From NCBI GenBank assembly GCA_036873755.1, contig JAVTVY010019626.1, forward strand, positions 18,310 through 82,309: a stretch of DNA of 64,000 bases. The letters are read 5' to 3'. Below the pieces are notes generated by a model. The model was not told the origin of the DNA. It saw only the letters and a program-made list of their open reading frames with translations, and made no database searches. Made by a program: the position numbers and the translations under genes. Shown piece by piece: positions 41,060-53,400 of the stretch (position 1 is its first letter; every line of letters starts with the position of its first letter). Source of the stretch: Hanleya hanleyi. Taxonomy: Eukaryota; Mollusca; Polyplacophora; Lepidopleurida; Hanleyidae.

Positions 41060-43354
41060 TTTTACCCCTCAGCCTGTAAGGCTTGTCGTCGGCAAGTACG
41101 TCCGGTGGGTCGTCCGGTCGTCAGTCGTCAACAATTCTTGTGACCGGTCTAGAAGCCAAACCGTTGCTTCTAGAGACTTCACATTTGGTATACAGGATTG
41201 TTGGGTGGTCAGCCACAAGCCTATCGAATTTGGGTAATTTATGATGAATTTTGCGGTTTCTATGGCAACGTCACGGAAAATTCGTCAATAATTCTTGTGA
41301 CCGGTCTAGAAGCCAAACCGTTGCTTCTAGAGACTTCAAATTTGGTATGCAGGATTGTTGGGTGGTGAACCACAAGCCTATTGGTTGGAAACTTTGGTGG
41401 CCATCTTTAATTTATGCGAAACCATCACAGCTTTCTCGTTACCAAGATATCTTTAGAATGACTTACCCTAGGCACACCAAACTTGCCGTGCACATCCATA
41501 TGCTCGTGACCCAGAACCCTATTGAATCTGGACGCGATTGGGTGGAAACTTTGGTGGCCATCTTTAATTTATGCGAAATCATGAATCTTGTGTATCTCGG
41601 AAACCATTTCGCTGTTCATTGTGAAACTTGGTATAGATTATTGATACAACTTGCCGTGCACATCCATATGCTCGTGACCCAGAACCCTATTGAATCTAGA
41701 CCCGATTGGGTGAAAACTTTGGCGGCCATCTTTAATTTATGCGAAACCATGAATCTTGTGTATCTCGGAAACCATTTCACTGTTCAGTGTAAAAGTTGGT
41801 ATAGATTATCGATACATCAAGACACTTTAAAGGAATGACCAAACCAGTTTCCCTGATTGGGTGAAAGCCTTGGTGGCCATCTTTAATTTATGCAGAATCT
41901 TTAATGATGTATTTCTCTGATACCATTGAAGTGTTCTATACGAAACTTGGTATACAGCATCGATGTATCAAGAGACTTGCATTGAATAACCACATCAGTT
42001 CTTCTGAGAGGCGGGAAGGATGGTCAGCCATTTTTAATTTATGCAAAATCATTAATGATCTCTATCTCTGATGCCGTTCAAGTGCTCGATGTAAAATTTG
42101 GTAAACATCATCGATGCATCAAGAGACTTATGATGAATGGCATAACTGGTTTCTCTGATTGACCAGAAATCTTGGCGACCATCTTTAATTTATGCAAAAT
42201 TTTTAATGATGTATATCTCTGATACCATTTAAGTGTTCTATATGAAATTTGGTATACAGCATCGATATATCAAGAGACTCGCAATGAATAACCACAGCAG
42301 TTCCCCTGAATGACGGGAAGGATAGGCAGTCATCTTTAATTTATGCAAAATCATTAATGATCTCTATCTCTGATACCGTTCAAGTGCTCGATGTAAAATT
42401 TGATATACATCATCCTTGCATCAAGAGACTTACGATGAACGACAGAACTGGTTTCTCTGATTGGGCGGAAATCTTGGCGACCATTTTAATTTATGCAAAA
42501 TCATTAGTGATCTATATCTGATACCATTTTAGTGCTTCATATGAAACTACAAATCATCGATACATCAAGAACCTTACAATTAATGACAACCAATTTCTCT
42601 GATTAGGTGGAAACTTTATTGCCATCTTTAATTTATGCAAAACCTATACCTCTGGTACTGTTCAAGTGTTTGATGCAAGACTGCATCATCAGTACATCAA
42701 GAGACTAACAATGAATGACAGAACCGTTTTCTCTGATTGGATGGAAACCTTGGCAGCCAGTTTCAATTTATGTAAAATCAATGATGATCTATCCTTTGAT
42801 ACCGTTCAAGTGTTCAGTTTGCTTGGTATACGTCATAGATACATCAAGAGACAAGTAATGACTGCCAGTTTCTCTGATTGGACGGAAAACTTTGTGGCCA
42901 TTTCTGATTGCAAGTTTTTTGATATTCTGTATGTTTCTCACTTGACTGCTTGATGTTCCTGATATTTTGAAATTAGTACATGTGAATGGCTGGCACCCAA
43001 AGCCGAGGGGTTTTAGATGCGCAGCTTCGTATTCCTATCAAAAACTCTATATTACATGGCTCCCACTGAAAATCGGAAGACTTTTATTATTGTTCAGATT
43101 ATCATTAGGGTTCAAAGCAAGAATGGCTTGAAGCCTTTTGTTTTTATTTAGAATATTTTTGTTCTTCCGCCATATTTTTTGCACGTGATATGTCAAACTA
43201 TTTATTATAGTTCTCCAATCCATCCAACATCCCATTCAACCAAATCTTTCAGGCTTTTACATAGGCATTTTCCATTCATTGTGTACCAATATACACTGAC
43301 TAAAACTGTCTGGCTGAGGGGTTGTTGCACCTTTTAGGTGCTGCCTCATGTTGC
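41060..43354. repeat. 2.3-kb hairpin-leader family member with complete ends
   Basis: The 5' end TTTTTACCCCTCAGCCTG and 3' end GGCTGAGGGGTTGTTGCACC form an inverted pair, followed by the family tail (GGTGCTGCCTCATGTT). The interior is about ten diverged units with CCATCTTTAATTTATGCRAA, TATCTCTGATACCRTTCAAG and CATCAAGAGACTTAC. There is no transposase, so it is non-autonomous. Confidence 0.8.
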
Positions 43355-43359
43355 CTCAG

Positions 43360-44480
43360 CACCTGTATTGGGTTACATCGCAGTTCCCAGCAACTTTAAG
43401 AGATTAATATAGTCCATACACAGAGCTTTTGGTAGCCTGGCCAAAATGTAGCCCAATAATTTCATCATTATGAACAACGTGAAAGTTATTTCATTCTTTC
43501 CTAGACAGGCTGGCCCAATAACGTTGTTCACGGGAGATTTTATATGTGCAGAGTTCCACTGTTTTCACCATCTTAAAACATCTCGCATCTGAAAAATGTT
43601 AGTCTTTGGATTGCTGATCTTCATATACCGGTAGCTGTCAAAGCTGAAATTGGTAGATTTTACGTTTAAAATATGCAATAATTAAGGTGGCCACTGTTAA
43701 AAACCGGCCCACTAAACATAGCTAAAATGTGAGATTGAAATATCACTTTCCCATCTGTCTTTCCAAGTATGAACTTGATCTGCTGAAAACCAGACCTATC
43801 AACTATCACGCATTCAGCATGGGACTCCTGCATTTGACATCTGTCTCATGCTCTCACACAGCTATATCCAAATCTCACGCATTCAGATTTTTTCACGAAA
43901 TAATTTATAAATTAACCAACAATCATTCAAAATTGCTCCATTTTGCAGAAAAAGGAATCTAATATCTAAAATTTCCTGGACTTGGTTAAAAGTATTCATT
44001 TATACATGTAAGCTCCATGAAGGGTGAAATTTTAATGGTCTGCTGTTTTTGGAATAAAAAATACTAAAAATTGTGTTAATTAACACCTAGATTTTTTTTC
44101 TTTTGTGGGGGCAGGGATCACATAATCCTTGCTGGATACACTCAAATCTCACACCTTTGCAAAATTAGAAGTTGAGAGGTCTGGATATCACAATTCATGG
44201 ACTTTCAGAATTCAGGGACTTGGACTTTGATAATTTGCTCACTTCCAATCAGGTTAATGTGCCAAGTTTCAAATTGATCTATTCACAAGTTTGGATGAAC
44301 AGATTTTGGAATTCTCTACTAAAACTGCCATGTAGTGTAACATCATCCCAGATGTACATCTTTATGGCATCCTTTATTAGAGCCATTGTGATCACCAGTG
44401 TCTGTAGAGCCTAATTTTAAAAAATTCAAAAAAAATTGTAGTTTTGGTTAGGTTTTTGTTAGGATTAGGGTTTTGCTAGG
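43360..44480 (+). other. Nothing recognised except a shared closing sequence at 44151-44188
   Basis: CACACCTTTGCAAAATTAGA and AGTTGAGAGGTCTGG at 44151-44188 match 38771-38807. Confidence 0.5.
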
Positions 44481-44484
44481 GTAA

Positions 44485-45045
44485 GTTTGTTTGGGTCATC
44501 GTCGCCGTGTGACCAATAAGGTTAGGTGCGACGTTAAAGGTGAACTGAAAAGCTTTCCAATGTTCTGTTAAAATGTCATAAAACAAGAACTTCTATAGTT
44601 GTTACAATTATGTGTGGTAATATTTCTGTGGGTTATTGTTTTATTTTGGGTATATGAGAAGTCAAAACTTATACCGAGAGCCAGGACTTTTAAAAACGTC
44701 ATCGCTTGCCTCCCGTTGTTTTTGGAACGTCATGACGTTATAGTGGTCCTCGTTCATTCATCCGACGTAGCATGACGTCACATTTGAATAAAACTTGAAT
44801 GAAGGGGACCACTATAACGTCATAACGTTCTACAAACCAAGAAAGACAAGCGATGCAAGTTTTCAGGACGGATTTATAACAGGATAACTTAAATATTGTT
44901 ATTAGTACAATTTTGCAAACTATATTTGCCCCACAAACGTATAAAAGTTATGTCACATAAGACAAGATGTATATAAGCAACAATTTAGATAAAATTAAAA
45001 GCTTTGCAGTTCACCTTTAAACTTCAACCAACCAACCAACCTTTA
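44485..45045 (+). repeat. SINE-like tail split by a MITE
   Basis: The left part ends ...GTGCGACG at 44533 and the right part resumes at 45021 with ACTTCAACCAACCAACCAAC. With one TTAA the restored site reads GCGACGTTAAACTTCAACC, a common mollusc element tail. Confidence 0.6.
44534..45020. mobile_element. 487-bp MITE, TTAA target duplication, AGGTGAACTG ends
   Basis: The ends are TTAAAGGTGAACTGAAAAGC and GCTTTGCAGTTCACCTTTAA. Inner arms (44698-44757 and 44802-44862) are also inverted, giving a long hairpin around ATAACGTCAT/ATGACGTTAT. The TTAA on both sides and the intact host element give an unambiguous insertion site. Confidence 0.85.
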
Positions 45046-45636
45046 ATAGAGCTGGAAAATGGTAGACCAATCCCTTGAGTGGTGTCTGAGCCGGAACTAC
45101 AGAGACATAGAAGAAGACTATAACTAATCTGAACAACTCTCACTCATGGCTTCTATCCTCTGGCTTTGAAACCTTAACAATACAGATCCGAAATTGGTGC
45201 TGCAGTAATTAGATAATAATATGCCAGCTGAAAGAACCAACGTTCGACATGTGGTATGACAAGTTATGTCGTGTAAACGATGATCCGGTTATGGGTAACA
45301 GCTGTTCTCGTCAATGCCAGATTTATGATCAATACCGTCATCACTGATGTAACAACTCTAAGTAAACAGTTCTCTCTCCTCCTAATGGTACAAGATCTTT
45401 TTGTCTATCACAACATTGATTTACGGTTAGCACGAGCTGTCTTTCTATTTATGTTGACCGAATTTATCTCTGCTACAGTTTTGTGGGATGATTTATTATC
45501 GCCATGTATGGATATGATATTGTGGTATTGATGTGAGATATCTGATATCACCTGTTTGTTCAACCAGCTGTTGTGGGGCTGGAAATAAGCATTGCTCTAG
45601 TAACCTCTTAATGGGTTATTACATTCTCACGGACAG

Positions 45637-46061
45637 TAAAGCCAGGCGCACACGAGGGCTATCAGCTGAGCTAACGACCTCAATTACCTGTCAGCTCAGG
45701 GGCTAGCTCTCCTGTGGTTTCAGCGCACACAGTGAGCAAAAGGATCACTGGTTCCTGCAGAACACGTTCTTCGAGATCATGTGAACAGCCATTTTGAACA
45801 ACTGTAAAAATCACGTGAATTCGAGATACGTTTCTATTGGCTGGTCAAATAAAACTGCTGAGCTGTTGGCTTGCGTTCACCGCACACGCTGAGGATTTGG
45901 TCTCGCGAGGCGTAATTATCAAACAAGTTTGATATTTTTCTCCCGGCCTCGCGAGTCCAAAAACTCACCAAAAACTGCCCGCACACGAGAGCTAGCCCCT
46001 GAGCTGACATTCAATTGAGGCCGTTAGCTCAGCTGATAGCTCTCGTGTGCACCTGGCTTTA
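45637..46061. mobile_element. 425-bp MITE with ~80-bp inverted ends
   Basis: The left end TAAAGCCAGGCGCACACGAG and right end CTCGTGTGCACCTGGCTTTA are inverted. The pairing continues inward through AGCTGAGCTAACG and GGGGCTAGCTCTC to about 45718/45980. No coding sequence. Confidence 0.85.
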
Positions 46062-46063
46062 CT

Positions 46064-46180
46064 TGCCGAAGGTCGGTGGTTCTGTCCGGGTACTCCGGCT
46101 CCCTCCACCATCCAAACTGGCTGTCACTATATGAGTGAAATAACCTTGATTGTGACATTAAACCACCCCCCCCCCCCCTT
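46064..46180 (+). repeat. SINE-like body/tail
   Basis: CTTGCCGAAGGTCGGTGGTT, CCGGGTACTCCGGCTCCCTC, CTGGCTGTCACTATATGAGT and GACATTAAACCACC form a stretch I recognise as common in mollusc dispersed repeats. It abuts the MITE at 46061 and ends in a poly-C run. Confidence 0.55.
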
Positions 46181-46189
46181 CATGGACAG

Positions 46190-47175
46190 TAAACCTGTTA
46201 GGTTACTGAACACATTTGTACAACATAGACTTGTTATTAATAAGAATATTGTGGTAACAACCATGTTCTAGATTGAATATATAATGTTATGAATTCATAC
46301 TGATAGGATCATATATCTACAGCACTGTGTACTTGATACTTGTCCCTGATATAAATAAATCAAAGCAAAAATGTGCAGAATCTTTTTCTGTTCAGAGTTT
46401 TACTTTAATACTGAGTTGACTAGTATTCACTAGAGGACAGTCCAATGTTGAGGGCAGAGTATTTGCCTCTCTTTCTTTTCCCTTGTTTCCCTCTTAGCAG
46501 TAATTTTTTGGCTTGGCCCGACTCCTCTCGTTCTTACATATGGCACAATTGGGTGATATTTCAGCATGCATACAAAATTTAACATCTGAACTGAATAGAT
46601 ATTTCTCGAACAATCTGTTGATGGTCATACACAAATATATAGGGAAATGTGTAGTAATCTGTATACACTCAGCACTGATTTATAAACTTTATCAATACTT
46701 CCACTTGCTGTAATGAAATACATTTAGAACAATCGCATGCTCATGTAATTGATTATCTCGCTTAATTAATTCCAACCTTTATAAAAGTAATATTACACCA
46801 AGGGAGAAGGGGGCTGGAACCCACAATGATGAAACTTCACCTGTCTGCGAGTTAAGTGCAGTGTCTAACTTGTTGAGCTATTATATATCCATAGCATTAC
46901 ATCACTAATTAGTAAACACATTTGGGATAACAAGGTGAACATTAAACTAATTTTTAATTTAATTTTCAGTGATCAAGACCAGTCAGAACCAAAAAATATT
47001 GATGGTTAGACTGTATGGAATGCAGATAAGAATTGAATTTATTCTGGTTCTTGGCTGCTTACTACACACATTCCTTCCCAAAATAGCTTATTAAAATACA
47101 TTCAGTTCATTGAAAATGAGATTTCAACACTATTTCATCTGTCTTCCAACCCCTGCTCAGATGAAAATTGCCTCA
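46190..47175 (+). other. No feature recognised
   Basis: No exon, array or RNA gene recognised. Confidence 0.5.
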
Positions 47176-47181
47176 ATTTCT

Positions 47182-47684
47182 TTAAAGAGGTAGTAGCGTG
47201 ATTTTAGTTGTTCGGGTAAACTGAACAGCATGATCACTTGCAACATTTGCCAAAAGATTTTCAAGTATTGAAATCTCGTATTTCATATAAGGATCAATAT
47301 TGTCAGATTCTTCAATTCGGTCTAGTGAACAACATGAAAATGGAAAATGACTGAGATGATGTCGGATAACGTGATCAGGTATCCATGACGTCACATTAGA
47401 AGCCGTCACAGTGCGATAAAAGTTCTAAGATCGAGTATGACGTTGCAAAGCATCACGCTCGGAATGCCAGTGCGCGTTTTCTGACGTCATCTCAGGCACT
47501 GGAGCCAAGTGCAGGTGCTGTTACGTTTTTCAGAGAATGTCAGAAGTGTGATTTCAATGCCCGTGATATTAAAAAATGAGGTCACAGAAACACGTTCACC
47601 ATAGTTGCTTTCAACTACTGAATAACTTTTATCGAAATATGTTATTTGCTGAATATTTTTTAAATGACGCTTTTACCTCTTTAA
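47182..47684. mobile_element. 503-bp MITE with TTAA ends and AGAGGTA inverted ends
   Basis: TTAAAGAGGTAGTAGCGTGA at the left and ATGACGCTTTTACCTCTTTA at the right, bounded by TTAA at 47182 and 47681. Same size class and target type as 44534-45020, but different ends. Confidence 0.75.
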
Positions 47685-48329
47685 ATATTGGAACTTAAGG
47701 ATGTGTACTTAAGAATAAGAATAACACTTCCACAATATTTATCTAATGAACCTTGATGTGGGTCGATGGCATGGGGAAGGGGCCATGGCTCTTTAACCCT
47801 TGTCCTGTCGACAACGTGTATACACGTTCCTCGACTGTCAAGTTCCAGTGTCGACTCCGGATATATACGTTCCGAGAAACCATCGGACGTTTCATTGTTT
47901 TTCGAAACAAATGGGGCCACGTGCGGAAAAATCAAACCAGGCACGGCTTACTCCAACTAAAACGTATTATTTCATTAATTATTTAACGTGAGTTCAGTGT
48001 TTATTACTAAAAAAGACGCTTAGTTATGTGAAGATTGTCTACAAATGTAAAACAGAGCGTCATTTATTCGGAAAAGTTTGTTGAAACGCGTGAAAACGCA
48101 CCTTGTTTACAAGTTTCTGCAAAGAAATCCCGAAAGCCCCTTCACACGTTAAAGATATGAAATTGAAGGGCAACAACTCTGCTTCCATTTCCGCACAATC
48201 TTTTGTGTGTCAAATTGTATGAATGCATCGATTTTATTGGGTGAAAATGGTCATGTGTTTCGAATCCTTCCCATTCAACCTCGATAAACCCACGAAAATG
48301 ATGATCACCTGATGTAACCCGACTTGCTG

Positions 48330-48495
48330 ATTGGTCAAACTGTGCCAACTGCTCATTAGCATAAAATATTCACGAGTTACGCATGCGCCCTGGCCGATTT
48401 CGACGGAGTCAGAATGGCGCTCGGTTTCGCTGAGGGAAGCCACACTTCGCGTAAACAAAAGGATTTTTACCGATTTACTTGGAATATTCAATAAA
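48330..48495 (+). promoter_or_regulatory. Possible promoter-like region (CCAAT box, NRF-1-like site)
   Basis: An inverted CCAAT box (CTGATTGGTCA) lies near 48330 and CGCATGCGC, the core of an NRF-1 site, at 48380-48388. The first ATG after it (48414) opens a 26-codon frame only. No gene product is recognised. Confidence 0.2.
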
Positions 48496-48761
48496 TATTC
48501 AATGATCGTTATGCTACGAGTAACCAGGAATACATACTGTGACATCTATCAGAATTTAGACGAGTTATTAAGTGGAGATGAAGCAAAACAGACCATCCAT
48601 CGGTAGTACTCTGAACGTGGAGTTAGGTGCGCAATTGGCTTTTTCCTTGATATTTTCCATTCTCCCCTATCTCTTAACATGGTGCTAAATAGCACTGGTG
48701 ACAATATAGTGCAGATATTTTGCTAATCTTTGGTGCCGGGGTTTAAAGGCGATATAATTCT

Positions 48762-51700
48762 TCTAATTATCATCTAAATTGCATAGATTCGCACAGCATG
48801 GAAAGGTAATATATCGTCTATTTAGCGTAGATTCGCAAATCGATTTGTCATTCACTTTATTGTCACATAAGGGAGAGTCAATATATTGTCTATTTAGCGT
48901 AGATTCGCAAATGTGTTTGCCTCGTCGAGATGGCAGAGAAGACAATATATTGTCTAATTAGCACTTTGATAATCTCATCTAAATTGCAAAGATTCGCACT
49001 TCATGGAGAGTTAATATATTGTCAATTTAGCGTAGATTCGCAATTCTGTTTTACCTCGTCGAGATGGCAGAGAACACAATATATTGTCTAAATAGCACTT
49101 TGATAATCTCATCTAAATTGCATAGATTCGCACTTCACGGAGAGTTAATATATTGTCTATTTAGCGTAGATTCGCAAATGTGTTTACCTCGTGGAGATGA
49201 CAGAGAAGACAATATATTGTCTAATTAGCACTTTGATAATCTCATCTAAATTGCATAGATTCGCACTTGATGGAGAGTTAATATATTGTCAATTTAGCGT
49301 AGATTCGCAATTCTGTTTTACCTCGTCGAGATGGCAGAGAAGACAAATATTGTCTAATTAGCACTTTGATAATCTCATCTAAATTGCATAGATTCGCACT
49401 TCATGGAGAGTTAATATATTGTATATTTAGCGTAGATTCGCAAATCTGTTTTACCTCGACGAGATTGCAGAGAAGACAATATATTGTCCAATTAGCACTT
49501 TGATAATCTCATCTAAATTGCATAGATTCGCACTTCAGGGAAAGTTAATATATTGTATATTTAGCGTAGATTCGCAAATCTGTTTTACCTCGTCGAGATT
49601 GCAGAGAAGACAATATATTGTCTAATTAGCACTTTGATAATCTCATCTAAATTGCATAGATTCGCACTTCATGGAAAGTTAATATATTGTCTATTTAGCG
49701 TAGATTCGCAAATGTGTTTTAACTTCGGCGAAATTTCACAGAAGACAATATATTGTCTAATTAGCACTTTGATAATCTCATCTAAATTGCATAGATTCGC
49801 ACTGCATGGTAAGGTAATATATCGTCTATTTAGCGTAGATTCGCAAATCGATTTGTCATTCACTTTATTGTCACATAAGGGAGAGTTAATATATTGTCTA
49901 TTTAGCGTAGATTCGCAAATGTGTTTACCTCGTCGAGATGGCAGAGAAGACAATATATTGTCTAATTAGCACTTTGATAATCTCATCTAAATTGCATAGA
50001 TTCGCACATGACGGAGAGTTAATATATTGTCTATTTAGCGTAGATTCGCAAATGTGTTTACCTCGTTGAGATGGCAGAGAAGACAATATATTGTCTAATT
50101 AGCACTTTGATAATCTCATCTAAATTGCATAGATTCGCACTTCATGGAGAGTTAATATATTGTCAATTTAGCGTAGATTCGCAATTCTGTTTTACCTCGT
50201 CGAGATGGCAGAGAAGACAATATATTGTCTAATTAGCACTTTGATAATCTCATCTAAATTGCACAGATTCGCACTTCATGGAGAGTTAATATATTGTATA
50301 TTTAGCGTAGATTCGCAAATCTGTTTTACCTCGACGAGATTGCAGAGAAGACAATATATTGTCCAATTAGCACTTTGATAATCTCATCTAAATTGCATAG
50401 ATTCGCACTTCAGGGAAAGTTAATATATTGTATATTTAGCGTAGATTCGCAAATCTGTTTTACCTCGTCGAGATTGCAGAGAAGACAATATATTGTTTAA
50501 TTAGCACTTTGATAATCTCATCTAAATTGCATAGATTCGCACTTCATGGAAAGTTAATATATTGTCTATTTAGCGTAGATTCGCAAATGTGTTTTAACTT
50601 CGGCGAAATTTCCCAGAAGACAATATATTGTCTAATTAGCACTTTGATAATCTCATCTAAATTGCATAGATTCGCACTGCATGGTAAGGTAATATATCGT
50701 CTATTTAGCGTAGATTCGCAAATCGATTTGTCATTCACTTTATTGTCACATAAGGGAGAGTTAATATATTGTCTATTTAGCGTAGATTCGCAAATGTGTT
50801 TACCTCGTCGAGATGGCAGAGAAGACAATATATTGTCTAATTAGCACTTTGATAATCTCATCTAAATTGCATAGATTCGCACTTGACGGAGAGTTAATAT
50901 ATTGTCTATTTAGCGTAGATTCGCAAATGTGTTTACCTCGTGGAGATGCCAGAGAAGACAATATATTGTCTAATTAGCACTTTGATAATCTCATCTAAAT
51001 TGCATAGATTCGCACTTCATGGAGAGTTAATATATTGTCAATTTAGCGTAGATTCGCAATTCTGTTTTACCTCGTCGAGATGGCAGAGAAGACAATATAT
51101 TGTCTAATTAGCACTTTGATAATCTCATCTAAATTGCATAGATTCGCACTTCAGCGAAAGTTAATATATTGTATATTTAGCGTAGATTCGCAAATCTGTT
51201 TTACCTCGTCGAGATTGCAGAGAAGACAATATATTGTCTAAATAGCACTTTGATAATCTCATCTAAATTGCATAGATTCGCACTTCATGGAAAGTTAATA
51301 TATTGTATATTTAGCGTAGATTCGCAAATCTGTTTTAACTCGTCGAGATTGCAGAGAAGACAATATATTGTCTAAATAGCACTTTGATAATCTCATCTAA
51401 ATTGCATAGATTCGCACTTCATGGAAAGTTAATATATTGTATATTTAGCGTAGATTCGCAAATCTGTTTTACTTCATCGAGATTGCAGAGAAGACAATAT
51501 ATTGTCTAATTAGCACTTTGATAATCTCATCTAAATTGCATAGATTCGCACTTCAGGGAAAGTTAATATATTGTATATTTAGCGTAGATTCGCAAATCTG
51601 TTTTACCTCGTCGAGATTGCAGAGAAGACAATATATTGTCTAATTAGCACTTTTGATAATCTCATCTAAATTGCATAGAATCGCACTTCATGGAAAGTTA

Positions 51701-53262
51701 ATATATTGTCTATTTAGCGTAGATTCGCAAATGTGTTTTAACTTCGGCGAAATTTCACAGAAGACAATATATTGTCTAATTAGCACTTTGATAATCTCAT
51801 CTACATTGCATAGATTCGCACTGCATGGTAAGGTAATATATCGTCTATTTAGCGTAGATTCGCAAATCGATTTGTCATTCACTTTATTGTCACATAAGGG
51901 AGAGTTAATATATTGTCTATTTAGCGTAGATTCGCAAATGTGTTTACCTCGTCGAGATGGCAGAGAAGACAATATATTGTCTAATTAGCACTTTGATAAT
52001 ATCTAAATTGCATAGATTCGCACATGACGGAGAGTTAATATATTGTCTATTTAGCGTAGATTCGCAAATGTGTTTACCTCGTTGAGATGGCAGAGAAGAC
52101 AATATATTGTCTAATTAGCACTTTGATAATCTCATCTAAATTGCATAGATTCGCACTTCACGGAGAGTTAATATATTGTCTATTTAGCGTAGATTCGCAA
52201 ATGTGTTTACCTCGTGGAGATGACAGAGAAGACAATATATTGTCTAATTAGCACTTTGATAATCTCATCTAAATTGCATAGATTCGCACTTCAGGGAAAG
52301 TTAATATATTGTATATTTAGCGTAGATTCGCAAATCTGTTTTACCTCGTCGAGATTGCAGAGAAGACAATATATTGTCTAAATAGCACTTTGATAATCTC
52401 ATCTAAATTGCATAGATTCGCACTTCATGGAAAGTTAATATATTGTCTATTTAGCGTAGATTCGCAAATGTGTTTTAACTTCGGCGAGATTGAAGAGAAG
52501 ACAATATATTGTCTAATTAGCACTTTGATAATCTCATCTAAATTGCATAGATTCGCACTTCAGGGAAAGTTAATATATTGTATATTTAGCGTAGATTCGC
52601 AAATCTGTTTTACCTCGTCGAGATTGCAGAGAAGACAATATATTGTCTAAATAGCACTTTGATAATCTCATCTAAATTGCATAGATTCGCACTTCATGGA
52701 AAGTTAATATATTGTCTATTTAGCGTAGATTCGCAAATGTGTTTTAACTTCGGCGAAATTTCAGAGAAGACAATATATTGTCTAATTAGCACTTTGATAA
52801 TCTCATCTAAATTTCATAGATTCGCACTGCATGGTAAGGTAATATATCGTCTATTTAGCGTAGATTCGCAAATCGATTTGTCATTCACTTTATTGTCACA
52901 TAAGGGGGAGTTAATATATTGTCTATTTAGCGTAGATTCGCAAATGTGTTTACCTCGTCGAGATGGCAGAGAAGACAATATATTGTCTAATTAGCACTTT
53001 GATAATCTCATCTAAATTGCATAGATTCGCACTTCACGGAGAGTTAATATATTGTCTATTTAGCGTAGATTCGCAAATGTGTTTACCTCGTGGAGATGGC
53101 AGAGAAGACAATATATTGTCTAATTAGCACTTTGATAATCTCATCTAAATTGCATAGATTCGCACTTCATGGAGAGTTAATATATTGTCAATTTAGCGTA
53201 GATTCGCAATTCTGTTTTACCTCGACGAGATGGCAGAGAAGACAATATATTGTCTAAATTTT
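48762..53262 (+). repeat. 134-bp satellite array (about 33 monomers)
   Basis: The monomer carries GACAATATATTGTC (a perfect 14-bp palindrome), TAATTAGCACTTTGATAATC, TCTAAATTGCATAGATTCGC, GTTAATATATTGTCTATTTA and GCGTAGATTCGCAAATGTG. The monomer is itself two related halves, each with AATATATTGTCTAWTTAGC and TAGATTCGCA. A marker half-unit with TCATTCACTTTATTGTCACA appears at about 48847, 49855, 50730, 51874 and 52880. Open frames of 60-111 codons within it are repeat artefacts. Confidence 0.95.
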
Positions 53263-53400
53263 ATTCGTACATATATTTTGTTGAATAGGAAGCAATATAT
53301 TGTCTAATCAGAGCATTGATAATGTGATGTAAATTGCAAATATCCGCAATTGAAGAAGACTTAATATACTTTCTATTTAACATATATTCACAAGGCGGTT
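53263..53400 (+). repeat. Decayed satellite monomer at array edge
   Basis: AGCAATATATTGTCTAATCA, ATGTAAATTGCAAATATCCG and TTCTATTTAACATATATTC are a diverged monomer. Confidence 0.8.

Noticed and set aside
36254..48600. Further PLC exons (Y box, C2)
   Set aside because: I read for typical Y-box phrases downstream and saw none with splice borders; absence by eye is not proof.
49634..52994. Repeated 94-111-codon frames in the satellite
   Set aside because: The same frame recurs in each higher-order block, a product of the satellite period.
48762..53262. CRISPR-like array
   Set aside because: Units are tandem without unique spacers, and the setting is a eukaryotic intron/intergenic region.
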